64,000 nucleotides of DNA from Myripristis murdjan. Its lineage: Eukaryota > Chordata > Actinopteri > Holocentriformes > Holocentridae. Below are positions 12,601-23,880 of this stretch, in pieces. A model generated the notes under the pieces. It had not been told where the DNA came from and did no database searches. It saw only the letters and a list, made by a program, of their open reading frames with translations. Made by a program: the position numbers and the translations under genes. The DNA is taken from assembly GCF_902150065.1 (NCBI RefSeq), contig NC_044002.1, positions 22,583,900-22,647,899 of the forward strand, read 5' to 3'. How positions within the stretch are numbered: the first letter of the stretch is position 1; every line of letters starts with the position of its first letter.

Positions 12601-15600
12601 CCAAAAAATCTAATTGATTATTTCATTTAAGTTAATTTTATTTGGACAAACTGTGTGTCATTGTGTAATGCAGCACAAAACAAAATGTTCCCAAAGCTTT
12701 ACATATTAAATCGCAAAACTCCAAAATAAATTCAAGTTTCTAATGAACCGAACAAAGTAAAAAAAAAACTATAATAGATAGAATTGCAAATCCACAGATT
12801 ATCAGTCAGAGAGCATGGTTTGTAAACTGTGTGCAATGAGAGTACAGATTTACACATGGGTCTCTTTGTTTTTTTTGTCAGTTTAAAATATTGATTTTGA
12901 CTTATTTTCAGTGTTGACATTAATATTTTAACCCAGCATCATCAATTAAATCAACCAATCGCGGGATCCCTAATTTTTTTTCTTTCTTACCTGACCCAGT
13001 TTTATTTTTTATTTTTATTTTTTTTTTAATCTTTTTATATATTTTGCAGTATGAAAATGTTTTTCTTTTTATGCCTTTTTGTAAGGCACTTGCTCTGCCT
13101 TTGGATTATGACCGTTCAGGTGGCTAAATATTTTATCACTAACATTTACAGATACAGAAGCAGAAATAAATATGATTTCCACTCATGATACACCAGTAAT
13201 CAAGTGATTTAAAAAAAAAAAAAAAAAGAAAGAAAGAAAAAGTAGGAGGAGGGTTATGGACTGGTGTTATTGTTGACACACACACATCAAGGTTGTGAGA
13301 GCAGATACACCTGACAGGGACTCTGGAAGAGATGTTTGGCCTCCTGCATTTACAATATTTATCCATGAACTTTTACTTTTCCTCCAGTTGCATGTGACAA
13401 GTAACTTTTCTCTCTCTCTCTCCCTCTCAGGAGGTTTTTCCCACAGAATACGGCCTCAGCTACGACACAGACATGCAGCTCCTCATTTGGGAGTTCCTGT
13501 CCAAACTGGAGAAACTCTTGCCAGTTCCAGACCTCGGTCAGGTCAGAAATCACAACTCGCTGTCATCATAAATTCTTTAACATGCTTTGTTGAAGAATTT
13601 ATTTTGGAGCAAATCATGTAACTTTAATGTTCATATTCATAACTGATCTGAGACCTGTCACATTTCACCCTCACTCCTGCCAACCTCCTCTCTGCATTGG
13701 ACTTTCTATATATTTTTTAGACTTTTTTAAGGTTGAGAAGTGCACTATTGTTCTGCACTGTTATATATTTTAAATTGCTATATTTAACAGCATTTAAGTT
13801 ACCATTTCCATGATGTATAATTATCTCCACCAAATATCACCTCGATCAAATCAGCCTCAGCTGTGCAGCAGGTGTAACCACACTCCTCCAGTGATTTCAA
13901 ACAGACCTTGCACATAAATCATTTGTTTATCTGGTAAAATTGGAGTGACCATTTTATTATTGTTACTAATATCACTGTTGCGAACATGAATTCTGTTTTT
14001 ATTATTGTTGATCATATGCTCTGTGTGTTTTAGAAAAGCCGCCTATGGACTGGTGTGCTATAATCACCCAAGCAAAGCATCTGGTCTGTCCACTGCGACA
14101 GTGTCAATGTATTTGTGATGTCCATATCAAATAAAAACAACAATAAACAATACAGAGAGCTCGATTCAGGTCCTGATTAATCTACTGAACATGTGAGACG
14201 CTCTGTGATTGGTGGAAATGATTAGACATCACTTTCTGAGATTAACTGTCTCAGGAAACGCTTTGAAGTCGTGAGGTCGCTGGAACAGTGCTTTAAATTT
14301 TGTTTAGTCAAACATCAGTGTCTTAAGTGAAGAGAATTAAAAAGTATCTAACACTGTCTGTTGTGTATTTTTTGGTCCATGAACAGATCGTGGCGTGGCT
14401 CAGCTCTGCCCCCTCTGTACTGGAGGACTGTTTGCAGGTGCTGACCAATCCCGATGACCTGAAGTCTCTCCTGCAGCACCACAAATGCCTAGGCGACCTC
14501 GGCAGACAAGGTAAACAAGATGCATTGTTTGTATCTGAAATCTAAAGATCTGAAAAAAAGTTTTCCCTCTTGGGGACAAAGTATCTTCTCACTGCTTCTC
14601 TTTCCTGTGTAGGCACCACAGTGGAGATGTCCTCCCAGGTCTTTGCCTGCTCTCAGTGTCCGTTCTTTCACATGCAGGAGTCCTTCCTGCTGCAGCACAT
14701 CGAGCGCAGTCACCCTGAGGAGTACAGCAAGCTGCAGAAAGCTGCAGAAGCTACTGAAGCCCCCAAGAAGAAGGTCCAGCGCCCGGAGTTCCCCAAGCCT
14801 TTCCCCATCCACAACAGGCCAGACCCTCACATGTGCCAAGAGTGCGGAAAGACTTTCACACGTGCCTCCGATGTGACCCGTCACCTGCGCATCCACACTG
14901 GCGAGCGCCCGTACACCTGCCCGGAGTGCGACAAGGGCTTCAAGAACTCCTGGGACCTGACCAGACACCAGCGCATTCACACAGGGGAGCGTCCCTTCCT
15001 CTGCCCCCAGTGTGGCAAAGGTTTCACCCAGATGGGCCTGCTGAAGCTGCATTTCGAACGAACCGCCTGCAGCCAGACTTGTGACCCCCCTCTGGAAACC
15101 ACGACAGAGGAGGTGGTGGCCGAGGAGACCGAGGAGAAGGCGGGCGGTCAGTACAAGTGCCAGAAATGCGACGTGAGCTTCGACACCATCCTGGAGCGGC
15201 TGAGGCACCGGCAGAGCCACGTGGTGAGACGTCAGTACAAGTGCTCCCTGTGTGAGAAGATCTACGGCCGGGCCTCAGACCTGAAGCGGCACCAGATGAA
15301 GCACACGGGCGAGCGACCGTTCTCCTGCGAGTGCGGCAAAAGCTTCACACACGTGTGGCTGCTGAACAAACACCGGCAGATCCACACCAAGGAGCGGCCG
15401 TACCCGTGCACAGAGTGTGGAAAAAGCTTCACGCAGCTCCAGATCCTCAACAGACACCTGCTGACCCACAACGGCCAGCGGCCGTTCCAGTGCTCCTACT
15501 GCGAGAAGAGCTTCACCCAGCTAGCAGGCCTGACCCGCCACGAAAGGATCCACACGGGCGAGCGGCCGTACCTCTGCACCGCCTGCGAGAAGACGTTCCT

Positions 15601-16084
15601 CACACACGGAGAGCTGGTGCGGCACCAGCGCAGCCACAGCAACCTGCGGCCGTACCCCTGCCCGCTGTGCACCAAGAGCTTCAAAACCAAACGCGCCCAG
15701 GGCGAGCACCTCAACACCCACACAGGAGAGCGCCCGTTTGCTTGCACTCGCTGCGGGAAGAGGTTCGCCAAGTCGACGTCTCTCGTCCGGCACAACCTGA
15801 CTCACACGGGCGAGCGGCCACACCAGTGCGCTCAGTGCGGGAAAACCTTCCTCACGTCCGGCGAGCTCCTCCTGCACAGGCGCATCCACACGGGCGAGAG
15901 GCCTTACCCCTGCTCCTACTGCGACAGGAGGTTCAGGTGCTCGTCTGACCTCAACATGCACGTACGAACTCACACCGGCGAGAAACCGTACAGCTGCGTG
16001 TTCTGCAAGAAGAGCTTCTCCACGTCCACGCGGCTCAAGCGACACCTGCGCACACACCTAGAGAAGAACATCATGGTGTCGTAG
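6612..16084 (+). CDS. TIN2 N-terminal-like domain / C2H2 zinc-finger protein, gene 1 (7 exons)
   Basis: Exons: 6612-6654, 9496-9698, 11261-11353, 12282-12413, 13431-13541, 14387-14510, 14613-16084; 725 residues. Residues about 15-225 resemble the TINF2_N domain of the shelterin subunit TIN2: AAMWQVAQRRDVVDYEKLDE parallels human AASWQVVRGRCVEHF, and EYGLSYDTDMQLLIWEFLSK parallels [20 protein letters not shown]. The last exon holds 15 fingers. Finger 1 is a variant (CSQCPFFHMQESF), finger 4 ends His-X5-Cys, and finger 7 has Cys-X-Cys spacing (FSCECGKSF). Most linkers are TGERP-like, which fits sequence-specific DNA binding in the nucleus. In TIN2 this domain binds TPP1 and TRF2; whether that holds here is unknown. 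No FxLxP-type TRF1-binding motif is seen. Intron 4 has a GC donor (CAG|GCAAGG). Exon 1 is the least certain: it is chosen because its phase-1 donor fits exon 2 and the start is MMETTVASGPAENAD. The domain call is by eye. Confidence 0.85.
6876..7562. mobile_element. GGGCT...GATAT-type non-autonomous transposon
   Basis: It opens with AGGGCTTCACGATATGAAC and closes with GTATCGTTCAGCCCCAG. The ends are roughly inverted and related to other elements here (7932, 39932, 46212, 55195). It lies in intron 1 of zinc-finger gene 1. No transposase frame is seen. Confidence 0.5.
7932..8588 (+). mobile_element. Interspersed repeat family R, copy 1 (uninterrupted)
   Basis: It begins AGGGCTGGGACGATATGC. The core includes GGCCCCAGTCTGCACAAAC and CATCTGGAGGTCAGAGGTCA. 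Other copies occur at 42935-43665 (interrupted by a LINE fragment) and on the other strand at 56160-56904 (interrupted by a hAT-like MITE). The core gives short open frames in all three copies, but these keep no common protein, so it is non-coding. Confidence 0.7.
8700..8922. repeat. ACTTTTACTTAAGTA-type fish repeat
   Basis: Repeated words such as CTTTTACTTCTAATACTTAA and ACTTTTACTCAAGTAT mark a common fish MITE interior. The terminal CAGTGGTG motif is not present here, so this is a fragment. A complete relative lies at 16097-16842. Confidence 0.6.
8926..9011 (+). repeat. 85 bp dispersed repeat, copy 2
   Basis: This is the partner of 5570-5655. It ends at TTATGTAGGTAC, after which the two flanks diverge completely. 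It lies in intron 1 of zinc-finger gene 1. Confidence 0.7.
10745..11168. mobile_element. Foldback MITE with very long inverted repeats
   Basis: The left end CACTGCAAAAACTCAAAATC and the right end GATTTTGAGTTTTTGCAGTG are exact complements. Complementarity continues inward with few changes for well over 100 bp per arm (for example AGACATGATCACCTCAGAAG against CTTCTGAGGTGATCATGTCT). Short direct and inverted words around CACTTGAAACAAGTG fill the centre. It sits 92 bp upstream of exon 3 of zinc-finger gene 1. Confidence 0.85.
11640..12262. repeat. Probable interspersed repeat in intron 3 of zinc-finger gene 1
   Basis: It contains GGTTTATTTAGGGACAGCAC and later GGACTGAATTCCATTCCTGT, a layout I associate with fish LINE-derived repeats. 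No coding frame is conserved and both ends are indistinct. Confidence 0.35.
12505..12975. mobile_element. GATTA/TAATC-rich non-autonomous element
   Basis: It starts near TTAGGACTGCCACTAACAGC with nearby CTATTGATTATTTTACC, and ends near AATCAACCAATCGCGGGATC. Loosely complementary ends of the 'gctgcaactaa...' kind are widespread in fish genomes. It lies in intron 4 of zinc-finger gene 1, whose donor is GC instead of GT. Confidence 0.4.
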
Positions 16085-16096
16085 CTGTCAGTCTCT

Positions 16097-16644
16097 CAGT
16101 GGTGTAAAGTAACAAAGTTACTGCACTAAAGTATTTTTTAAAGGAATTTGTACTTTACTCAAGTGCTTATGTCTCTGTTTACTCTCACTATTACCTCACC
16201 ACATTTTGAAAATAAAATACACACTTTTACTCCACTGCAGTTTCCCGCACCGCCTTCATTACTGCAAAACGTGCAAAATATCAGGAGTGAGCTGCTGGAT
16301 CCATTATGTTATGGATAATGTGCTTTTTCCAACAGCGGCTGTTGGATGACTGGTATGAATGCAGTATCATGGTTGGAAAGGAGGAGCTGATAATAATTAT
16401 ATTATCACTTATGATAATTATGATAATAATTTGAATTTATTTTGCTGAAAAATTCAATTATAAAACTGAAATATTTGCAGCAGGCCTAAGCAACAATGTT
16501 GTTAATTCTTTGTTTTTTGTTTTTTTGTTTTTCATTTTTTAGATTTTTCTTTTCTTTAGTGATCTTCATTTTACTGGATTTTCATTTTACTAAAGGATTT
16601 AAAAAAAAAAAAAAAAAACTAGTTTTCAGTAAATACCCAGAAAA

Positions 16645-16684
<40 letters not shown>

Positions 16685-16842
16685 TACGAACAGTTAACTT
16701 AACTTTAACTTTAATACAAGATACTTTAATGCTAAAGTATTGTTGTAATTAGCAGCCTAACTTTCACTTTTACTTGGGCAGGTTTCGAAGGAGGTATTTT
16801 TTTTTACTTAAGTATGAATTTTAATTCTGTTTTACACCACGG
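16097..16842. mobile_element. CAGTGGTG-type MITE at the start of the zinc-finger gene 1 3'UTR
   Basis: The left end is CAGTGGTGTAAAGTAAC; the right end is the complement of CCGTGGTGTAAAACAG. It starts 12 bp after the stop codon at 16084, so most or all of this gene's 3'UTR is likely transposon-derived. It carries an AATAAA near 16210 and long A and T tracts at 16600-16682. No clear 8 bp target duplication is seen. Confidence 0.7.
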
Positions 16843-17371
16843 ATCATGTGTTTAATGTTCTTCATTACAAAAAGCAAAATACTCTCCATCACAGCCGTTT
16901 ATTTTCTCCTAAAAAATGGTTATATGAGCGGCACTTCTGCCCAAGGCGTCGTGTTTTAATGAGCCATAACGCGCTTTTATAGCTTAACCAATTAATTTAA
17001 TGTCATTTGAACAGAGTAATAATTATCTGAGTATATAGGCTTTACAAAAATCATTGGCCCTGTCTGAAAACACCGGTATGGAGGCGAATTAAACCACATC
17101 CGACCTTATTTATTTCTGTTGATTCATCTTGAATACAGAGAGACAGGGAGATGTGTGTGTGTGCGTGTGTGTGAAAGAGGGATTTAAACAACTTTATTTT
17201 CATTCAAAAAAAAAGAATGTGATGCCTGCGGTTCTGCTTCTAACCTCGTTCAAATATAAACAAGCTTAAACTTCTTTTTTCTGAAAAAATAAATTAAACT
17301 AAACCTGCGATCTGCTGCTTGTAAAACATCCACAGATATATCCATCCGTCCCGATTTTTTAATCCACTTGC

Positions 17372-20300
17372 ATGGACGACACATTAGGTGAAAAGGTAAG
17401 ATTTGAGTTTTTCTGTCATATTTTAAGATATTTCTCTCGCCTAGCTTAGAAAACCAGCAGGACGTTAGGTTAGCTTGTTTTTTTTTTTATGAGCCAATGT
17501 TTGTTTTTGTTTACTGGCTTGAGGTCACAGTGATAAAACTAAAAATGCCACTTAGCTGTTTTATTTTTTACTATTAATTCATTCTAATAGCAAGGACAGC
17601 TATATTTATCTGCCGTTATTTGATACGTTTTATTTATTTATATTTTTAACTTACTTTTTATTAAGATGTTGCCAAGCGTTAATTAGCGACTAAGGCTGTG
17701 CTTAAAACGAATTAACTAATCATCAGTTTGCATTAATCAATGACCTAGACTATTTGATTAATAATTTAATCACACAACTGACAGAAAAAGAGGTCAAGTC
17801 AAAATTAAAGACTGATATGTTGTGTTTTTTTCCCCCTTCATACCAAAATCAGCCACAATTTTAGATGGTTATGTCACTACAGGTGTGTTATGTTACCACA
17901 GGTGTGTTATGTCACTACAGGTGTGTTATGTTACCACAGGTGTGGTTCTGTCACTACAGGTGTGGTTATGTTACTACAGGTGTGTGGTTCTGTCACTACA
18001 GGTGTGGTTATGTTACTACAGGTGTGTGGTTCTGTCACTACAGGTGTGGTTATGTTACTACAGGTGTGTGGTTATGTCACTACAGGTGTGTGGTTCTGTC
18101 ACTACAGGTGTGGTAATGTCACTACAGGTGTGTGGTTATGTCACTACAGGTGTGTGGTTCTGTCACTACAGGTGTGGTTATGTTACTACAGGTGTGGTTC
18201 TGTCACAAGTGTGGTTCTGTCACTACAGGTGTGGTTATGTTACTACAGGTGTGGTTCTGTCACAAGTGTGGTTCTGTCACTACAGGTGTGGTTATGTCAC
18301 TACAGGAGTGTGTGGTTATGTTACTACAGGTGTGGTTATGTCACTACAGGAGTGTGTGGTTATGTTACTACAGGTGTGTGGTTATGTTACTACAGGTGTG
18401 GTTATGTCACTACAGGAGTGTGTGGTTATGTTACTACAGGTGTGTGGTTATGTTACTACAGGTGTGTGGTTCTGTCACTACAGGTGTGGTTATGTTACTA
18501 CAGGTGTGGTTATGTTACTACAGGTGTGGTTATGTCACTACAGGTGTGTGGTTCTGTCACTACAGGTGTGGTTATGTTACTACAGGTGTGGTTATGTTAC
18601 TACAGGTGTGGTTATGTTACTACAGGTGTGTGGTTCTGTTACTACAGGTGTGTGGTTCTATCACTACAGGTGTGGTAATGTCACTACAGGTGTGTGGTTA
18701 TGTCACTACAGGTGTAGTTCTGTTACTACAGGTGTGGTTCTGTCACTACAGGTGTGGTTATGTCACTACAGGTGTGTGGTTATGTCACTACAGGAGTGTG
18801 TGGTTATGTTACTACAGGTGTGTGGTTCTGTCACTACAGGTGTGTGGTTCTGTCACTACAGGTGTGGTTATGTTACTACAGGTGTGGTTCTGTTACTACA
18901 GGTGTGGTAATGTCACTACAGGTGTGTGGTTATGTCACTACAGGTGTGTGGTTCTGTCACTACAGGTGTAGTTCTGTTACTACAGGTGTGGTTCTGTCAC
19001 TACAGGTGTGTGGTTATGTCACTACAGGAGTGTGTGGTTATGTTACTACAGGTGTGGTTATGTTACTACAAGTGTGTGGTTATGTTACTACAGGTGTGGT
19101 TCTGTCACTACAGGTGTGCTTATGTTAGTACAGGTGTGCTTATGTCACTATAGGTGTGGTTATGTCACTACAGGTGTGCTTATGTCACTACAGGAGTGTG
19201 TGGTTATGTCACTGTAGGTGTGGTTATGTTACTACAGGTGTGGTTATGTCACTACAGGTGTGCTTATGTCACTACAGGAGTGTGTGGTTATGTCACTGTA
19301 GGTGTGGTTATGTTACTACAGGTGTGGTTATGTCACTACAGGTGTGTGGTTATGTCACTACAGGAGTGTGTGGTTATGTTACTACAGGTGTGTGGTTATG
19401 TCACTACAGGAGTGTGTGGTTATGTTACTACAGGTGAATGGTTTTGTCACTACAGGTGTGGTTATGTTACTACAGGTGTGTGGTTATGTTACTACAGGTG
19501 TGCTTATGTCACTGTAGGTGTGGTTATGTCACTGTAGCTGTGGTTATGTTAGCTGAGGGCCTAAAGTAGAGGGATGTCTAACCTGGTGGTTTCCAACCCG
19601 TTCCTCAAGGCCCCCTGTCCTGCAGGTTTTTGTTCCAGCTCTGCTCTTTCACACCTGTTCCGTTTAAGGGCTTCATGCTGATTGGCTGAAACAGATCTAC
19701 CTGAACAGGGCATGCATGAAGGTGCATGGGCCTTAATTGGGTCAGGTGTGCAAAAGTAGAGCTGGAACCAAAACCTCAAGGACAGGGGGGGGGGCTTGGG
19801 GACTGGCTTAGGAACCACTGGTCTAACCCATTAAATTAGGAAAAGTCATGAGGCAAAAACACCTGATCCCAAAGATAACAGGAGGGACAAATGTGAATAT
19901 AAAATAATTAAAGGACAAATGAGGACAAGCAACTAGCCTGACCCACCTCATCCCGCTTCACTACACAGCCTCAAGCCCCAGAGGAAGAACTGGACGGCAG
20001 GAAGAGTTTACCCCCAACCTGTGCAGTCGAGATGATGGACGGAGACAAACTCCACGCCCGGTGCACCTCGGAGGTCTTTGGCCGACGCCAACAGGAGGAT
20101 ACGCTGCATGAGGAGACGGTGGGTATATACCTGTGACAGGTGGCTGTCAAATTAAAGGACAAAGCAACACAGGGTGGCCTCCAGACCAGCTTCACTGCTC
20201 CTGGGCGGTGATTCTCCCGGTCTCTGTAACTCTGCTGGGGGGATGGAGCTTCACTCTGCCAAAGGATCCTGCACACTGAGGGGAATATTATATTATAGCA

Positions 20301-22837
20301 GGGCTGCAGTATAAAGCCTTTATTACAAAGACAAATGCACTTTTGAGAGTTGAGTGGCGCCGGTCTGCAGAGATGTGGGGGAAACGTTCACTGCAAATCA
20401 ATACAAACTTCAGAATAGAAATTTTTTGACAAGCGCAAAGCGGCCCCACCTGCTGTGAAGCGTCTAATCTGCTGGAAATATAAATACAATCCAGGCTGAG
20501 TCACGTTGGCCAGTGGTGGCGCCCCCATCAGGTCGTCCATCAGACTGTAAAAATGAAACCTGGCCGGCTGGTTTGGACTTTTATTCTTATAACAGGCAGC
20601 CTTCAGACTTTTCCAGCAGCTTTGTGATTTGCTCGATGGTTGGGTCTTTTCACACAACTTGTTTGAACGTCTCGTGGTTCCCAGCCTTTTGATCAACAAT
20701 CCTTTAAAGATTTCGTCTTTACAACAAGAAAGTTGTCATCAGCCACAGAGCTGTTGTGTTTCTGTCGCTCCCGGAAACTCATCACGTCACCTGATGTTCC
20801 CCCGATGTAGAACAAACATGAGCAGAGAGAAAGGATTTATTCCAACCAGAGAGAAACCATCAGATTAAGAGTTTGCATGGATATTCGGCGCCAATATTTA
20901 CCTTTTGAACAGATTATCAAAGGTTTACAGCAGCCCTGTCAACCTGATTGAAAAGTCCTGATCAGGCCAGTCTCTTCTGACTGAGGTGGTCACATGAGGC
21001 ATTTTTATTCTGATTGGGTTATTAATCTTAAAATTAATAGTGGATTATTAGGGTCCCTGTAAATGCAGCTAGTGAATGGATGAAAATTGTGCAAATCATT
21101 TGCTGTGGCCTTTGCACTCGTCACTTCTCAAGCCAGCTGAACACCTGTGTGGGAGGTTTTGGAGTGATGTGTTAGACGCGACAGACAGCAAAACACCAAA
21201 TGAGGGAATATCTTTGGAATAACGGAGCTCCGTCCCTCCGGTGGAGCTTCAGAAACTTGGAAAATCTGTGCCAAACAGGAGCGGTCGGGCTGTCCTAGCG
21301 GCTCGCGGTGGCCTAATAACTCACTGAAACACCTTGTTGGACTTTCCTTTAATTTGTCGCCCATCTGTGTGTCTGAGAAAGCTGTTTTGTCATCTCATAG
21401 TTCAGGCAAACGAGGCAGTGGAGGGCAAGAGACACCAAGAACTTCAACCACGGCGGCCCAAGAGATAACGAATGTAAAAAACAGGCCCGCCAGCGCTACC
21501 GCTGTTTTTATAATGTGAAATACACTAAAGCCAGAATGACTGGTGACAGGTTGGCAGTGAAGCAGGAGGCAGACGACAGGGATGAGGGAGAGGTGGAGTG
21601 TCGGGCTACGAAGCCGACGAGCTGTAAGGGGTCAAAGAGCAAAAAGAGCAGAGAGGGAGACGCCGGAGGACGGGCACAGTCCCCGGGGACGGAGGACATC
21701 AGCAGGCAGAGGGAGTCGCAGAGAGGTGAGGGAAACAAAACAGGCGGTCAGGAGACAAACACGTCCGCGGAACAGGCCGGGCCGTCCGCAGAGGAAGCAG
21801 AAAGGACTGGCGGCGGGAGTGACGGGGGAGAGGACGGCACCCCGGGGAAATGTGGTTTGGGAAGGAATGGAACGGAGAAAACTGTGTTTTTTACGGGAAA
21901 GGAGCAGAGGACAAACAAAACGCACAAGAGCCACAGTGCAGAGGAGGCACAGACAACTCCGAGAAAGGATGACAGTGACTTGAGAGAAGTGAGGACTTCC
22001 CAACAGATGGCACTGGAAAATGAGCGCTCAGGTATGCAGGGTGAGCAGTTCCCAGTCAGTTCTGTTGTTATTCTCTTAGCTCATTCACTGATTCATTGAT
22101 TCATTTGCCATAAGGCTAGTAGATATGCTTCCTCTCCACTGTATGCCATGTTGTCTTTGTGCGTTGAAACTTGCTTTGTAGTTTGTCTTACAGATGTGGA
22201 GCACAAGGAGCATGCAGGGAATGAGGCTACAGGGCAGGAAGCCACAGACAGGAGTGAAACAGCTCAGGGACCGAGGGACTCGCAGCCTCGGTGGAGACAC
22301 GAAGACAAGCAGCAGTGGGACGTTTGGGAGGAGAAAACCAACGAGCTGAAGCCCAGGGGCCGAGACGATAGAGGGTTCGCCGCGAGGGAGCAGCGAGGAC
22401 AGAGGCACGAATCAAGGAGCCGAGTCCAGAGCAGGTGGACCAGAGGAGACACCGTAAGGTCCCAGACGCTCAGAAACAGATACAGGTGGCGGGCGGACGG
22501 GGAGAGTCGCGGCAAAGCAGGAGGTGCAGGGCCAGGGGAGAGCGAGGCAGGCGGAGAGAAGAGTGCAGGTGAGGAACGGAGCCAGCTGACTCGTGGAGGA
22601 GGGAGGTTTCACGCCTCAGAGGTCGAAGAGGAAAGCCGGCAGGGGAGCGGCAGGAGCAGCCCGCCGAGGCTCACAGGTGAGAGGAGCGGTGAGAGGAAGA
22701 CGACACGCTCGGCACCCTGCGGCAAAACGTGGCGTCACATCGGACGGGACTGTGCACTGCGTTTGTGCTCGCTGTCATTCCCTCCACGAGGTCAAAACAC
22801 CGACTTTAAACTGAGCCGCTCGGTTCATTTAACATAA
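17372..22837 (+). CDS. Uncharacterised 4-exon gene, Arg/Glu/Gly-rich protein
   Basis: Exons: 17372-17395 (MDDTLGEK), 19969-20118, 21401-22031, 22194-22837; 482 residues. Junction phases are 0, 0 and 1 and all agree. I do not recognise the protein. The N-terminal third contains a compact, possibly folded or nucleic-acid-binding stretch around residues 59-95 (RARDTKNFNHGGPRDNECKK followed by QARQRYRCF). The rest is highly charged and rich in R, E, G, S and Q, so probably disordered. Intron 1 contains the large minisatellite. Further donor-like sites (CTCACAG|GTGAGA at 22674) mean the 3' end could be spliced differently. A possible poly(A) signal lies near 23036. Coding status rests on splice and phase agreement only, so a pseudogene or lncRNA cannot be excluded. 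Confidence 0.5.
17863..19548 (+). repeat. Large GC-poor minisatellite, about 80 units of 18-24 bp
   Basis: The unit is GTGGTTATGTCACTACAGGT with variants: an extra TG, TTACTA for TCACTA, and TTCTGT for TTATGT. Higher-order alternation of TTATG and TTCTG units is visible. Few units contain a stop in any plus-strand frame, so long plus-strand frames arise by chance. Each unit includes CAGGTG and TGTGGTT words. It lies inside intron 1 of the gene model at 17372-22837. Confidence 0.95.
19575..19828. mobile_element. hAT-like MITE family S, copy 1
   Basis: The arms are inverted: GGTTTCCAACCCGTTCCTCA near the left and GGGGACTGGCTTAGGAACCA near the right, with an interior GGCTTCATGCTGATTGGCTG. A second copy in the same orientation is at 28218-28466, similar throughout. 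No coding content; the short reverse-strand open frames in both copies are a by-product. Confidence 0.65.
20119..21400. other. Intron 2 of the uncharacterised gene
   Basis: Nothing coding or clearly repetitive is recognised in this 1.3 kb. The splice boundaries are ACG|GTGGGT and CTCATAG|TTCAGG. Confidence 0.4.
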
Positions 22838-23870
22838 CATGAAGGAACATAAAACATAAAATGAAGGAAAAAACATTCCTCTGGCCGTCACCTCGCTTCT
22901 TGTCATTTGATGAATTCAGATCCCGTGCTTCAGTGAGCAGGGAATCTGACAAACTCATTTTTATTCAGTTTCTAGTTCGATATGCGTCTTTCCAAATACC
23001 TCTATAAATAACTTTAACTGTATACAAAGATATAAAATAAACTGGCCATGGAGACATCACAGATATTGAATATATTCCTGGTTATTTTGATAGGAGAGGA
23101 ATAAATTGTAAATTTTTTCTCTCACACATTGTAGTTCATGGAGTAATAAAGGCACCCTCCCATGGAGAGGTATGTCAGAAAGCCTGAATTAACAGACTGC
23201 ACAGCTGCACACTATTCGTCTGTTTATTTAACCATTTAACTGTGCAATAATTTCATACCTGTTCAACAGTGCAGTATCCCTGTATATACACTAAATATAT
23301 AGGTATACCTTGTAGATATCGTCATTTTCTTATTTCTGTATTTACTGTTGTAATATTCTGTAGGATTAATGCAAATTTGTAGACAGAATGCACATGTTGC
23401 ACATACTTTTTTAATAGCTAGGCTGCACAAGTAGGATAAATGCACACACTTATTGGTAGTACAGATACTTTTTTGACAAAAGACACATTTTCAGATTTCT
23501 TATTGACTTTGGTGTTTCTCATCATTTTTCTCTTGAGAATATGAGCAAATGACCCGGTTTGGGATCGATAAAGTATCTCTGATTCTGACTCTGACAAAGG
23601 GTAAATGTAATGTACATTTTCAGTGTTTTGGCTGTATGACAAAGATAATGAAAAAGATAATCAGGGTATACAAGGTTTTTAAAATTCACTTCTGGCTGAA
23701 GGGGCTAACTGTAGCCTACGAGGTCCGTTTCTGTCAATCTGTAAAAGTCACGAACAAAGACATAACGACAGTGTTTACAAAAAGATGAAGCGTTGAGTCA
23801 TTAAAACTGAAATTAGTGCAAAAGAGAGAAATGCAGCAAAAACAAAACAAACCCAACTAAAAGAAGAAAT
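22838..23870. other. Intergenic stretch with a LINE tail
   Basis: AT-rich with no supported gene. Near 23550-23600 the words GGGATCGATAAAGTATCTCT and GATTCTGACTCTGAC resemble an RTE-type LINE 3' end with a degenerate tail, preceded by AT-rich sequence like that at 5900-6200. Confidence 0.45.
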
Positions 23871-23880
23871 AAAACAAAAA

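Noticed and set aside
14489-16057. Long reverse-strand and shifted frames over the finger exon of gene 1 (and the same at 49400-50610)
   Set aside because: They are shadows of GC-rich repeated finger codons; the finger frames carry the conserved Cys/His pattern and splice consistently.
17822-19537. Several long open frames (up to about 360 codons) over the minisatellite
   Set aside because: The unit lacks plus-strand stops, so all frames stay open by chance; the peptides are simple repeats with no gene context, and the array sits in an intron.
17863-19548. CRISPR-like regular repeats
   Set aside because: There are no unique spacers; this is a head-to-tail vertebrate minisatellite in a eukaryotic genome.
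19561-19818. 85-codon reverse frame, with a similar one at 28244-28570
   Set aside because: Both fall in copies of the hAT-like MITE family S; no independent sign of coding.
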